Positions 20,623 to 29,352 of a DNA stretch of 64,000 bases are shown here, one piece after another; the stretch's first letter is position 1, and every line of letters starts with the position of its first letter. The notes under the pieces are model-generated. The model saw nothing but the letters and a program-made list of their open reading frames with translations, did not search any database and was not told where the DNA came from. The stretch is taken from the NCBI RefSeq assembly GCF_963931295.1, contig NZ_OZ007001.1, positions 186,001-250,000 of the forward strand, in the 5' to 3' direction. Source of the stretch: an uncultured Mailhella sp. (GTDB lineage Bacteria; Desulfobacterota; Desulfovibrionia; Desulfovibrionales; Desulfovibrionaceae). Both the position numbers and the translations under genes were made by a program.

Positions 20623-21429
20623 ATGTTGAACATCATCAGGGAACGCCTGCATCAGGGCTTCCGCACGCTGAACTATCCTTTTGTGTCGCCCGCCATCAGC
20701 CCGCGCTTTGCCGGACTCCCCTCGCTCACGGCCACATCCTGCAAGGGCTGCGAAAGCCGCGCCTGTCTGGCCGCCTGCCCCACGGGAGCCGTGCGTCTTG
20801 CCGCTTCCGGCCCGGAAATCGACATGGGTCGATGCCTGTTCTGCCGCGCCTGCGAATCGTCGTGCCCGGAGCACAAGATCATCTTCACCCATGAGCACCG
20901 ACTGGCCGCCTACAGCCGCGAGGCGCTCATCGTGCGCGGCCCCGCCGCCGGCGAGGGCGTCGAACAGCCCGGCATCCTGCAGGCTCGGGGAGAGCAGAAG
21001 CGCGATCTGTCGATGTTTTCCCGCTCGCTCAAGCTGCGCGAAGTGAGCGCGGGCGGCTGCATGGCCTGCGAGGCCGACGTCAACGTGCTCGGCACGCTCG
21101 TGTACGATCTCGGCCGCTTCGGCATCGAGTACGCGGCCTCTCCCCGTCACGCCGACGGCATTCTCGTCACCGGCCCGGTGACGGAAAACATGCGTCAGGC
21201 CCTGCTCGACACCTGGGAAGCCGTGCCCGAACCGAAAATCGTCATTGCCGTGGGCGTGTGCGCCATTTCCGGCGGCGTGTTCTGCAAGAGCCGCGAAGGG
21301 TGCGGAGGCGTGGATTCCGTGCTGCCCGAGGGCTCGGTGGACGTCTATGTGCCGGGCTGCCCGCCCAATCCCTGGACCATCCTCGACGGCATTCTCTCCG
21401 TGGCCTGGAAAAAGCGCATGGCACGGTAG
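20623..21429 (+). CDS. hyfI: Fused ferredoxin / NuoB-type small subunit (HyfH-HyfI-like)
   Basis: 268 residues. N-terminal half (about 40-95) is a two-cluster ferredoxin: CKGCESRACLAACP (spacing C-x2-C-x4-C-x3-CP, two residues longer than usual in the middle) and CLFCRACESSCP (canonical). The C-terminal half is a NuoB/hydrogenase small subunit with GGCMACEADV, GVCAISGGVF and VPGCPPNP, giving the four ligands of the proximal [4Fe-4S] cluster. Electrons would run from a soluble donor through the ferredoxin clusters to the interface with HyfG. Last gene of the operon. Confidence 0.88.
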   Translation: MLNIIRERLHQGFRTLNYPFVSPAISPRFAGLPSLTATSCKGCESRACLAACPTGAVRLAASGPEIDMGRCLFCRACESSCPEHKIIFTHEHRLAAYSREALIVRGPAAGEGVEQPGILQARGEQKRDLSMFSRSLKLREVSAGGCMACEADVNVLGTLVYDLGRFGIEYAASPRHADGILVTGPVTENMRQALLDTWEAVPEPKIVIAVGVCAISGGVFCKSREGCGGVDSVLPEGSVDVYVPGCPPNPWTILDGILSVAWKKRMAR

Positions 21430-22310
21430 CGAACGCGGGGCCCGCTTCCGGCCCCCGCTTTCGGCGGGCGCTTCCGCTGCGCTCCGGCCGGGATTCGACC
21501 GGAATCCGGCGTCCGCCTTTTTCGCCTCCTTTTGCCGCGGCGCACCTTCCTTCGCTGCCCGCAGCCGACCGCTGCCGCGCATTCCGGAGAGGGATCGCCC
21601 ACGCATGCATGCGCTGCGTCTTGGCCCCGGCAGGAAAACCGACTGCCGAGCCTTTTCGCCCGTTCCGCCGCCTTTCGCACCCGCTGTTGCCTTCTGCAAT
21701 CTTCGTCGCCTCTTTGCCGGTTCACACTCTCTCGCTGCGCCGGCCAGCCGCTGCGCCCTTTTCCGACGAGGACTTACCGGCCCGCCTCTGCACGCGCTGC
21801 GTCCGACCTCGGCATCTGCGGCGTCTTTTCCCCGCGCCTTCTGTTCGCGACCGCCGTTGACTTCTGCGCTCTTCCTTCCCTTTTGCCGCGTCACGCGCTC
21901 ACGCTGAGTCGTTCTTCCAGCGCGGGCTTCGCCCCCGGAGCCTTTCTTCCGCCGAGATTTTGCGTCCGCCGCGCGTTTGCACCCGAGATGATCCCCCCTG
22001 CCGCATGTCCGGTGCCGCGCCCTTCTCCCGCAACGCTCGGGCCCTGCGCCTCTTGCCCCGACGAAGACCAGAGTCATGCACTTTTCCGCACCTCCGAGCC
22101 GCGAGGCTGCGGAACCAACGCACACGGTCTCTTTTTTTTACCTCCAAGCCCTTTCTTAACCAGTACAAAACTCCCTTGTTGCAGAGGCTTCACAAAAAGA
22201 TTGCGCCCCTTGTCTGGACGAAACCCGCGCGACATGATATGGGGAACTCAATCCGGCATGCGCAATCACGCGCCGCGCGTCCGGTTCACCCTCTTTCAGG
22301 AGTAGCATTC
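21430..22310 (+). other. Long C-rich spacer between hyfI and the phosphodiesterase gene
   Basis: 881 bases without a supportable gene; frames of up to 257 codons have arginine/proline/alanine-rich compositions and no recognisable motif. The + strand is visibly rich in C and T and poor in G from about 21500 to 22060. A short GCGGGG / CCCCGC stem at 21435-21458 follows the hyfI stop but has no T-run. Such C-rich, G-poor trailers suit Rho-dependent termination. Confidence 0.4.
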
Positions 22311-23339
22311 ATGCGAAAAGCGCTTCTTGCCCAGGCCCTCGCCCTGACTCTTCTGCTGCCTCTTACCGCCGTCGCCGCCGACTACCGGCCCGACGTGGCG
22401 GCGCATCGCGGCGCGAGCGGCTATCTGCCCGAGCACACCCTGCCCGCCAAGGCCATGGCCTACGCCATGGGCGTGGACTACGTGGAACAGGACGTCGTCA
22501 TGACCAAGGACGGCAAACTCATGGTCATGCACGACATTCTCGTGGACACCACCACCGACGTGGCCAAGAAGTTTCCCGATCGCCATCGCAAGAACGGACG
22601 CTACTACTCTTCCGACTTCACCTACGACGAACTGCGCACCCTGCGCGTGACCGAACGCTTTGATCCCAAGACCGGCAAGGCCGTGTTTCCCGGCCGCTTC
22701 CCCGATTCGCCCATCGGCTATCAGATTCCCTCCCTGGAAGAGGAATTCTATCAGGTGCAGGGCCTGAACAAGTCCACGGGCCGCAACGTGGGCGTGTACG
22801 TGGAAGTGAAGGAACCCGATTTCTTCATGAATCAGGGTCTCGACATTCTCAAGGCCACCATCGACACCATGACGAAGTTCGGCTACAACTCCCCGGACAG
22901 CAAGGCCATTCTGCAGATTTTCGACTATGAGGCCGTGATCCGCGCCCGCGAGCTCGGCTGGAAGGGACAGCTCTGCATGCTGGTCACCGCGGGCGGCCAG
23001 GGCGCCAAGGACGACAAGGCCCGTCACAAGTGGCTGACCACGCCTGAAGGCATCAAGGAAGTGTCCAAGTACGCCACCATCTACGCGCCGAACTTCAATC
23101 TGCTCGCCGTGCCTACGGCCGACGGCAAGAGCTACACGCTGTCCAACCTCGGCGATCTGGCCCGTCAGAACGGCATGAAGCTGCATTCCTGGACGCTGCG
23201 CAAGGATTCCCTGCCCAAGGGCTTCAAGGACTTCAACGAAGTGCTCGACGTGTCCTTCAAGAAGCTCAAGGTGGACGGCATGTTCTCCGACTTCCCGGAC
23301 CTGCTGGTGGAATACCTCAAGGCCAACAACCTTCGCTGA
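22311..23339 (+). CDS. glpQ: Periplasmic glycerophosphodiester phosphodiesterase
   Basis: Hydrolyses glycerophosphodiesters to glycerol-3-phosphate and an alcohol. 342 residues from ATG 22311 with AGGAG 8-12 bases upstream; the first ~22 residues are a signal peptide ending AVA-A. Seen: the GDPD active-site start AHRGASGYLPEHT (catalytic His), VDYVEQDVVMTKDGKLMVMHD (metal-binding Glu/Asp and second His), YVEVKEP, and a C-terminal HSWTLRKD. Size and features fit GlpQ rather than cytosolic UgpQ. Monocistronic with its own terminator. Confidence 0.93.
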   Translation: MRKALLAQALALTLLLPLTAVAADYRPDVAAHRGASGYLPEHTLPAKAMAYAMGVDYVEQDVVMTKDGKLMVMHDILVDTTTDVAKKFPDRHRKNGRYYSSDFTYDELRTLRVTERFDPKTGKAVFPGRFPDSPIGYQIPSLEEEFYQVQGLNKSTGRNVGVYVEVKEPDFFMNQGLDILKATIDTMTKFGYNSPDSKAILQIFDYEAVIRARELGWKGQLCMLVTAGGQGAKDDKARHKWLTTPEGIKEVSKYATIYAPNFNLLAVPTADGKSYTLSNLGDLARQNGMKLHSWTLRKDSLPKGFKDFNEVLDVSFKKLKVDGMFSDFPDLLVEYLKANNLR

Positions 23340-23407
23340 ATCATTCGCCGACGCCCAACGGACAGCGCACACTCCCCGCGCTTCCGGCGGATAAAGCCAT
23401 GACTCGC

Positions 23408-23443
23408 AGGCCGATCCCTTTTCCGGGGTCGGCCTTCTTTTTT
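23408..23443 (+). terminator. Intrinsic terminator after glpQ
   Basis: Stem AGGCCGATCCC / GGGGTCGGCCT (one G-T pair), 6-base loop, then TTCTTTTTT. 68 bases after the glpQ stop. Confidence 0.85.
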
Positions 23444-23907
23444 GGTCCTGCGCCTGCGCCGGGCCGGAGGGGAGGCCCGCGCCATGATGAGACAAAGCCC
23501 CGGAGGCAAGACGCGCCCGTTGCGGCAGCGCTTTGCAGGACAAAAGGAAGCCCCGCAAGAAGCCGCACCGAAGGGAAGCGAAGCACCCGGAACGCCCGCT
23601 CCGATCCGCACTCCGGCCCCGCGAGCCGAGAACGCGACCGGCCCGGCCTCAGCCTCCGCACTGCCCTGAAAGCCGCCCCGACCTCTGCCCCGGTACTGCC
23701 CGGAAAGCCCCGTGCAGCGGCTCGGCGATATGCCCGTCCGGGCGGGCTCGCCTTCGCCGCACATTCGAGCAGACAGGGGCAGCATCTCTGTTCGCTCCGG
23801 ATTCTCCCCGCGCTCCGGTTCCGAAAGTTGCCATCTCCCCCTCCGCGTTCCGCACTCCGCTTCAGCCCCTTTCCCCGCAGCCGTCCCCCGCGTCCGGCCC
23901 CGCGGAC

Positions 23908-23933
23908 AAAAAAAAGCCCCGGAGGCCCGGGGC
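23908..23933 (-). terminator. Intrinsic terminator, - strand
   Basis: Read on the - strand: GCCCCGG / CCGGGGC, 4-base loop, followed by TTTTTTTT. It lies about 240 bases beyond the end of the exporter gene and would stop transcripts coming from the - strand pair. Confidence 0.65.
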
Positions 23934-24069
23934 GAAGCATGAAGAAGGAAAACGAAGCCGGTTGAACCGCCCCACCGCCGGAACATGACCAGGCCGGGGC
24001 ACGACACTTCGGAACATGACCAGGCGCAGGGGCGCAAAGATCACGGAAGACGGGAGGGCAGAAAACAGA

Positions 24070-24097
24070 AGCGGCGGACCAAAGACGGCCCGCCGCT
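24070..24097 (-). terminator. Possible terminator just after the exporter gene
   Basis: Stem AGCGGCGG / CCGCCGCT with a 12-base loop; the - strand continues into TCTGTTTTC, a modest T-rich tail. Confidence 0.4.
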
Positions 24098-24173
24098 CCC
24101 AAAAACGCGGAAAAACGCCGAAGAACTCCGCCAGCAACGCGGCAGACGTGCGGCGCGCAGAATTGCGGTCTGT

Positions 24174-25046
24174 TCAGGAACTTTTCGCGTTGCGCATCAC
24201 AAGCAGCGACGCCGCAATGATGAGCGCCAGCGCGCACCACTGCCGCCCCGAAAGCACCTCGCCGAGAATGAGGAATCCGAACAGCGCGGCGGCCGCCGGT
24301 TCCAGACTCATGAGCACGCCGTAGGCCTGCGGCGGCACGATGCGCAGCGCCACGATTTCCAGCCCGTAGGGCAGCGCCGAGGCCAGAAAGCCCACCGCAA
24401 ACGCCAGCGGCAGCACGTCGGCAATGACGTCGGGCTGAAAAAGAAGCGTGCCTTCCGCAAGAACCGCCCAGGGCACGGCCACCACCGTAGCCGCCAGCAT
24501 GCCCCACGCGGCCACGCTCACGCCGCCCACGCCCGCGCGGCGGCCGAACACGATGTATCCCGCCCAACCCGCAGCCGCGGCCAGCGCAAAGGCAATGCCC
24601 GCCGGGTCTATCCCCGCATCGAGCCCCGACCACGGCAGAATAAGCAGCAGTCCGGCCACGGCGAGCACTACGCCGAGAAAGTCCGTCCAGCGGCGCGAAG
24701 CGCACACGGCCACCATCAGCGGCCCGGAAAATTCCACGGCCACGGCCACGCCCTGCGGAACGCGGGCAATGGCCTGGTAGAAACAGCCGTTCATGAACAC
24801 AATGGCCACGCCGTACACGAGCACGCTTTTCCACTCCTGCCTGCGCGGCATGTGACGCCAGGGCCGCAGCCCCGCAAAAAGCAGCAGCGTGGCGCAGGCA
24901 AGGCGCAGCGCCACCGTGACTTCCGGCCCCACCTTCATCATGAGGAACTTGGCCTCGGACGTGCCGAGCTGCGTGGATGTGATGGACACCAGCAGCATAA
25001 GCACGCCGAGATACGGCCCTCCGACATGTCGCGCAAGGAAAGACAC
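24174..25046 (-). CDS. EamA/DMT-family exporter, RhtA-like
   Basis: Inner-membrane exporter of the drug/metabolite superfamily; close resemblance to the threonine/homoserine exporter RhtA (pattern SITSTQLGTSEAKFLMMKVGPEVTVALRLA at the start of helix 1-2, read in pieces). About ten helices in two EamA repeats, the second beginning near AGWAGYIVFGRRAG. The start is uncertain: GTG at 25046, 8 bases after the neighbouring stop, gives 290 residues and an RhtA-like N-terminus; the frame stays open to an ATG at 25142, inside the preceding gene. Probably co-transcribed with the metal exporter. Confidence 0.85.
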   Translation of the reverse strand: MSFLARHVGGPYLGVLMLLVSITSTQLGTSEAKFLMMKVGPEVTVALRLACATLLLFAGLRPWRHMPRRQEWKSVLVYGVAIVFMNGCFYQAIARVPQGVAVAVEFSGPLMVAVCASRRWTDFLGVVLAVAGLLLILPWSGLDAGIDPAGIAFALAAAAGWAGYIVFGRRAGVGGVSVAAWGMLAATVVAVPWAVLAEGTLLFQPDVIADVLPLAFAVGFLASALPYGLEIVALRIVPPQAYGVLMSLEPAAAALFGFLILGEVLSGRQWCALALIIAASLLVMRNAKSS

Positions 25047-25053
25047 GGGCGAG

Positions 25054-26559
25054 TTACTTGGCAGGCCGGGGTTCCACGTGAATGACGATCTGTCCCACGC
25101 CGGGCAATCCGGAGCGGATTTCGTCTTCCAGACGCGAGGCAAGCTCGTGACCTTCGCCCACCGTGGCCGCGTCGGAACGGCAATGGAAGGTCACGGTCGT
25201 GCCTTCGTCGCCGTTGTACACGTGCAGATGATGCGCGTCGCCCAGAGGAGAATCCTGAAGGGCCTTGTCCACCACCTTCTTCACTTCTTCCAGATTCACG
25301 GGATGCGCGTCGCAGTGCGAACGGCCGCCCCTCGGCTCCATGTGCGAGACCACATACACCGCGCCCACGCGACGACGCAGATCCGTTTCATAGGCCGTCA
25401 CCTTTTCATGCGCTTCGGCAAGCGGCATGTCGTCGGGCAGTTCGATGTGCACTTCCACGTGCATGCCGTCATCCTGCATGACGAGGCGCAGATTGTGAAT
25501 CATGAGGCCGTGCAGCGACGCCAGACGATACGACGTGGCGTAGAAATCGCGATGGTTTTCCTCTTCCGGCTCCATGTGAACCGTGGTTTCGGCATCGGGC
25601 AGCACTCCGCGCACCACGTTTTCCAGCATGGTGGAAATTTCATGCGCCATGTCCACGCGCAGATCGGAAGGCACGGACACCACAAGTTCCACGAAGTGCC
25701 GCGCGCCGCTTTCCCTCACGCGCACGCTGCGGGCGGCATACGCGGGCGCGTTGGCCGCAAGGGCCGCGCGCACAAGACGCGCCTGTTCGCTCATGCCGCC
25801 GTCCATGAGCGTGAGCACCGCGTTGCGCGCCATGTTCCAGCTCACCATGAGCACAATGCCCGCCACGCCCAGCGCGGCCACGGCGTCGGCCTTGGTGAGC
25901 GCATGGTACAGCAGGGAATCAGGTTCGGCAAACGACGCCAGTCCCACGCAGGTCAGGCCCGCAAGCACCACCGCCGACGACCATATGTCGGTCGTGAAGT
26001 GCATGGCGTCGGCCTCCAGCGCCTGCGACTTGTGTTCCCGCGCCACCCTGCGCAGCATGGCCGAACGGCTGATGTCCACCGCCAGAGAAATAATCACCAC
26101 CGCAAAGGCCCACCACGACGGCTCCACCGGCCCGGCCGAAAAGAACAGCCGCTCCAGGGCCTCGATGATGATCCACGCGCACGTGACGAGCAGCAGCACG
26201 GTTTCCGCGAGCGCGGCCAGACTCTCGGCCTTGCCGTGTCCGTAGGGATGCCGCTCGTCCGCCGGCTGCGCCGATATGCGCACCGCAAGACACGTGATGC
26301 CCGCGGCCACGAAGTCAAGCGTGCTGTGCAGCGCTTCCGAAAGAAGACCCAGGCTGTTGGTGGATATGCCCGCCACCAGCTTGATGACCGTCAGGAGCGC
26401 CGACCAGAGCACCGAAGAGGCGGCGGCCTTCTTCTTGGCGGCGTCGGCCAGTGCGGCCTCTTCCGCGGCGCGGCGTTCCTGTTCCAGTTTTTCCTGTTCG
26501 ACCCTCTCCAGATCGGCGAGCGTCGTATCATGGTTATTGCTGTTGTCCATGAGCATCAT
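25054..26559 (-). CDS. Cation diffusion facilitator with three tandem C-terminal domains
   Basis: Membrane antiporter that exports divalent metal ions. 501 residues against about 300 for usual members. Layout: charged coiled-coil-like N-terminus (about 15-45, Glu/Ala-rich), six helices (about 48-255) with metal-site motifs HSTLD in helix 2 and HFTTD in helix 5 (HxxxD twice, as in zinc-type members), then three successive C-terminal domains of about 85 residues, each ending in a similar strand (VHMEP, SHMEP, IHVEP). ATG 26559 is used; ATG 26550 (MDNSN) is equally possible. Its stop lies 8 bases before the exporter gene. Confidence 0.9.
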   Translation of the reverse strand: MMLMDNSNNHDTTLADLERVEQEKLEQERRAAEEAALADAAKKKAAASSVLWSALLTVIKLVAGISTNSLGLLSEALHSTLDFVAAGITCLAVRISAQPADERHPYGHGKAESLAALAETVLLLVTCAWIIIEALERLFFSAGPVEPSWWAFAVVIISLAVDISRSAMLRRVAREHKSQALEADAMHFTTDIWSSAVVLAGLTCVGLASFAEPDSLLYHALTKADAVAALGVAGIVLMVSWNMARNAVLTLMDGGMSEQARLVRAALAANAPAYAARSVRVRESGARHFVELVVSVPSDLRVDMAHEISTMLENVVRGVLPDAETTVHMEPEEENHRDFYATSYRLASLHGLMIHNLRLVMQDDGMHVEVHIELPDDMPLAEAHEKVTAYETDLRRRVGAVYVVSHMEPRGGRSHCDAHPVNLEEVKKVVDKALQDSPLGDAHHLHVYNGDEGTTVTFHCRSDAATVGEGHELASRLEDEIRSGLPGVGQIVIHVEPRPAK

Positions 26560-26981
26560 CTCTTATGATAGAAAGTTCTCTGTTCCAAAGAACAGGACAT
26601 CCTTTTAATAAGGCAAAAAATCGGAGTCAAGCGCCGGCCTCCCCATTTTTTTTCAAAAAATCCGCGGAACTTGCCCCCGTCGGAGAACTCGTGCGGACGC
26701 TTTTCCCGAAGAGACCGTCATTCCCATAAAGAAATTCTCCGCCGCCATGCAGACGAAAGATGCAGCACGCTCCGGCTTCTGCGTTGTCAAAGGTGTGCCG
26801 CGCCCGTTTTTGAAACTTTTTTGTTTCAAAGCGTGCCGTCATGCTGGCGGACGCCTCCCTGCCGGTCCGCGCCCGTTGCGCTCTCCCCGGGGACAATGCG
26901 TCTTCGGCGCGCATCCGGTTGCCTTGGCCCGTCAAAACGGCTATCGTTGCGGCGTTCATCATTTACAGCAAGGAGTGTTCC
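26560..26981 (+). other. Divergent spacer between the CDF exporter and the dehydrogenase gene
   Basis: 422 bases, AT-rich at 26560-26660, consistent with promoters facing both ways, though none is clear enough to place. It contains the TGAAAC / GTTTCA dyad listed at 26811. No gene seen. Confidence 0.4.
26811..26828. promoter_or_regulatory. TGAAAC-N6-GTTTCA dyad
   Basis: Inverted repeat TGAAAC TTTTTT GTTTCA upstream of the dehydrogenase gene. Comparable half-sites occur at 35558 and 51822. It could be an operator or a weak hairpin. Confidence 0.3.
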
Positions 26982-27734
26982 ATGCCCAAGCACATTCTCA
27001 TCACCGGCGCCACATCGGGCTTCGGCCTGGCCACCGCACGTCTCTTCGCCGCCGAAGGCTGGCACGTGGCCGGCACGGGCCGCAGAGCCGAACGTCTCGA
27101 CGCCCTGCATCAGGAACTCGGCGACGCCTTTCTGCCCCTTCCCCTCGACATGCGCGACAGAGAAGCCGTGACCGAGACCCTGGGCAATCTGCCCGGCGAA
27201 TGGAACGACGTGGACGTGCTTCTCAACAACGCCGGAGCCGCGCTCGGTCTGGAGCCGGCGCAGGAGTGCAGCCTCGACGACTGGGATGCCATGGTCGACA
27301 CCAACATCAAGGGCCTGCTCTACGCCACGCGTGCAGTTCTGCCCGGCATGGTGGCGCGCAATCGCGGTCACATCGTCATGCTGGGCTCCGTGGCGGGCAA
27401 CTATCCCTATGCGGGCGGCAACGTGTACTGCGGCTCCAAGGCGTTCGTGAAGCAGTTCAGCCTCGCCCTGCGCGCCGATCTGCTCGGCACCAACGTCCAC
27501 GTGACCAACATCGAACCCGGCCTCGCGGAAAGCGAGTTTTCCATCGTGCGCTTCCACGGCGACACGCAGAAGGCCGCGAACGTCTATGAAGGCACGAGCC
27601 CCATCACCCCGCAGGACATCGCCGAAACGGTGTTCTGGGTGACCCATCGTCCGACGCACATCAACATCAACCGCGTGGAAATCATGCCCATCTGCCAGTG
27701 CCCGAGCGGCCCGCTGGTAAAAAAAGGCATGTAG
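26982..27734 (+). CDS. Short-chain dehydrogenase, YdfG-like
   Basis: NAD(P)-dependent oxidoreductase, 250 residues from ATG 26982 with AAGGAG 6-10 bases upstream. Classical SDR signatures are complete: nucleotide loop TGATSGFG, NNAG, catalytic Ser in GSVAG, and YCGSK (YxxxK), followed by NIEPGLAESEF. The overall pattern, including the VNIEPG-type segment and the C-terminal HININRVEIMP, resembles YdfG (3-hydroxy acid / serine dehydrogenase). Substrate is inferred only by resemblance. Confidence 0.88.
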   Translation: MPKHILITGATSGFGLATARLFAAEGWHVAGTGRRAERLDALHQELGDAFLPLPLDMRDREAVTETLGNLPGEWNDVDVLLNNAGAALGLEPAQECSLDDWDAMVDTNIKGLLYATRAVLPGMVARNRGHIVMLGSVAGNYPYAGGNVYCGSKAFVKQFSLALRADLLGTNVHVTNIEPGLAESEFSIVRFHGDTQKAANVYEGTSPITPQDIAETVFWVTHRPTHININRVEIMPICQCPSGPLVKKGM

Positions 27735-28175
27735 TTCAAAAGCGCGCGGCCGGGAAACACTCATGGCCGGGTGCTCTTTTGTCGCGCACCGCATCCGGGC
27801 GGTTGAACGGCTTGTCCGCAAGGCGCATCCTGCGTCTGCGGCATGACGCGCCTTGCACGGCAAAACCGCCGACGCCGCCTGTTTGACGCAGAGCGGCAGA
27901 GGGCGCAACGGTCACGACCGCCGTTTTCGGGCGGCGCTCCCCTTTGGCGGGCGAACATCTGCGGCCCGGGCCCTCGTTTTCGATGCCGACGCCTCCGGCC
28001 GCCTTCCCGCCGCCTCGCTGCGCAAACGACGCGCCGTGGCTTTTTGCGCTTTCTCTTTTCTGCGCGCTGCGCCGCTCGAGGCAACGCCGACGCCCCGCGC
28101 CGACATTTCCCATCAGCGCCAGCATTTTCCGTCATCGCCGACGTTTTCCATCATTCCAGAAACAAGGACGCTTCC
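27735..28175 (+). other. Spacer between dehydrogenase and thioesterase genes
   Basis: 441 bases. A CGGCC / GGCCG stem near 27758-27780 followed by CTCTTTTG is a weak terminator candidate. The remainder is C/T-rich on the + strand and shows no gene. Confidence 0.35.
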
Positions 28176-28610
28176 ATGGAAGAAACCTTTGCCGAAGTCT
28201 GGCTTCCACACTACGTTTCCTATGGCGAAACCGACGCCATGGGCGTAGTGTATTACGCCGAATACATTCACTTTTTTGAACGCGCCCGCGGGGCCATGTG
28301 TCGTGAGGCCGGGCTCGGCTACGGCAAGATTGAAGAAGCGGGCTTCATGCTGCCCGTGCGCGAGGTTGAATGCCGCTATCGTTCCCCCGCGCATTACGAC
28401 GATCACGTGCAGATTCACGCCCGCATCACGGAGTGGCGTCGGGCCTCGGTGCGCTTCCGCTACGAAATCTACAACGAAGACCGCACCAAACTGCTCTGTG
28501 AAGGCATGACCCTGCACGCCGTGGTCAACCGCGAAGGGCGTCCCGTGGCCGTGCCCGAATGGATCAAGGAAAAGCTCTCCGGCACGAAGTGCGACGCGGA
28601 AGGCGACTAG
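28176..28610 (+). CDS. Acyl-CoA thioesterase of the YbgC/4HBT family
   Basis: Hot-dog-fold thioesterase, 144 residues from ATG 28176 (AAGGA 8-12 bases upstream). The active-site motif YGETDAMGVVYYAEYIHFFERAR has the catalytic Asp and following helix typical of YbgC-type enzymes (read as YGETDAMGVVYY then AEYIHFFERAR). In many proteobacteria ybgC sits with tol-pal; here no tol genes are near, so a housekeeping thioesterase is the safer call. Confidence 0.88.
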   Translation: MEETFAEVWLPHYVSYGETDAMGVVYYAEYIHFFERARGAMCREAGLGYGKIEEAGFMLPVREVECRYRSPAHYDDHVQIHARITEWRRASVRFRYEIYNEDRTKLLCEGMTLHAVVNREGRPVAVPEWIKEKLSGTKCDAEGD

Positions 28611-28612
28611 CC

Positions 28613-28655
28613 TTCTGCCGGACGCGGATTTCCGGCAAAACCGCGTCCGGCAGAA
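28613..28655 (+). terminator. Large hairpin after the thioesterase gene
   Basis: Perfect 15-base arms TTCTGCCGGACGCGG / CCGCGTCCGGCAGAA with a 13-base loop, 2 bases after the stop codon. No T-run follows, so it may protect the mRNA end or work with Rho rather than terminate by itself. Confidence 0.5.
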
Positions 28656-29277
28656 AACGCCCCGGCCTGCGCCGCAGCAACGCTCCCCAGGTGCGGCGCT
28701 TCCGGATGACGCCGAGTTTCCGCTCTCCCCGCACCCGTCTCACGCGCCGCAAAACGCCGCCCCTTCGCCGACGCTGATATTCTGCCGCAAAGGCTCTCCC
28801 CCGCCGGGGGAAGAATGCGGAGCGCGGCGTCATGTTCTCCAAGACCGTGGGGAGATGCCCCCCGAATGTCGCCCCTGACGCCTCCGGCAACAGCAAGGCA
28901 AACAGGAACTTCCCCGCGGAGTGTCCCTGCCGGGTACTCCTCGCGCTCTTCCCTCCGGCAGCGTCGGCCATTCCCAAGTCCGCGGACTGCCGAAACATCC
29001 GCCGCGCAGGTTCCCCGGTTCTCCGCACTTTGCCGGTCGCAGGCGCGATCCCGGCTCAATTCCCCGACTTTTGCGCCTGTTCGACGCAGCGCCCCGCCTT
29101 CGCCGCGGCAGCGCCATCCCGCAACGACACGAATCTCCGCGCCCCTCTCCCCCTCTCCAGGCCCGCAGCGCCGCCGAACACGTCGCTCCGCCCCGCCACC
29201 GCGCTCTTCCGGTCTCTGACTCTTTCCCCGTTCGCCTGCGACTTCTCCCTTTTCCCGAAGCCGCCCTCCGCTTCGTA
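28656..29277 (+). other. C/T-rich spacer before the ABC importer
   Basis: Over 600 bases without a supportable gene; the + strand is strongly C-rich. Open frames have serine/proline/arginine-rich random compositions. Confidence 0.4.
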
Positions 29278-29306
29278 TTGCCTCTCAGGCTTTTTTTCTA
29301 TATATT
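29278..29306 (+). promoter_or_regulatory. Promoter for the polar amino-acid ABC importer
   Basis: TTGCCT at 29278-29283 and TATATT at 29301-29306 with 17-base spacing, in the only AT-rich part of a long spacer and 47 bases before the first gene. Confidence 0.6.
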
Positions 29307-29352
29307 CCCTCGCAGGAAAAATCATCACTTTCAATCTTTTCGTGAGGCTCAC

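Larger units (their letters stand above)
23444..24173 (+). other. Spacer between convergent glpQ and the exporter gene
   Basis: About 730 bases without a supportable gene. It holds two - strand terminator-like hairpins (listed separately); the rest has arginine/proline-rich open frames on several strands with no family motif. Confidence 0.4.

Noticed and set aside
14027..21429. Cluster considered as a formate hydrogenlyase or H2-producing Hyf hydrogenase
   Set aside because: The large subunit lacks every Ni-Fe cysteine and no formate dehydrogenase or maturation protease gene is present.
21532..22305. 257-codon frame between hyfI and glpQ
   Set aside because: Arg/Pro/Cys-rich random composition produced by the C-rich spacer; no homology features.
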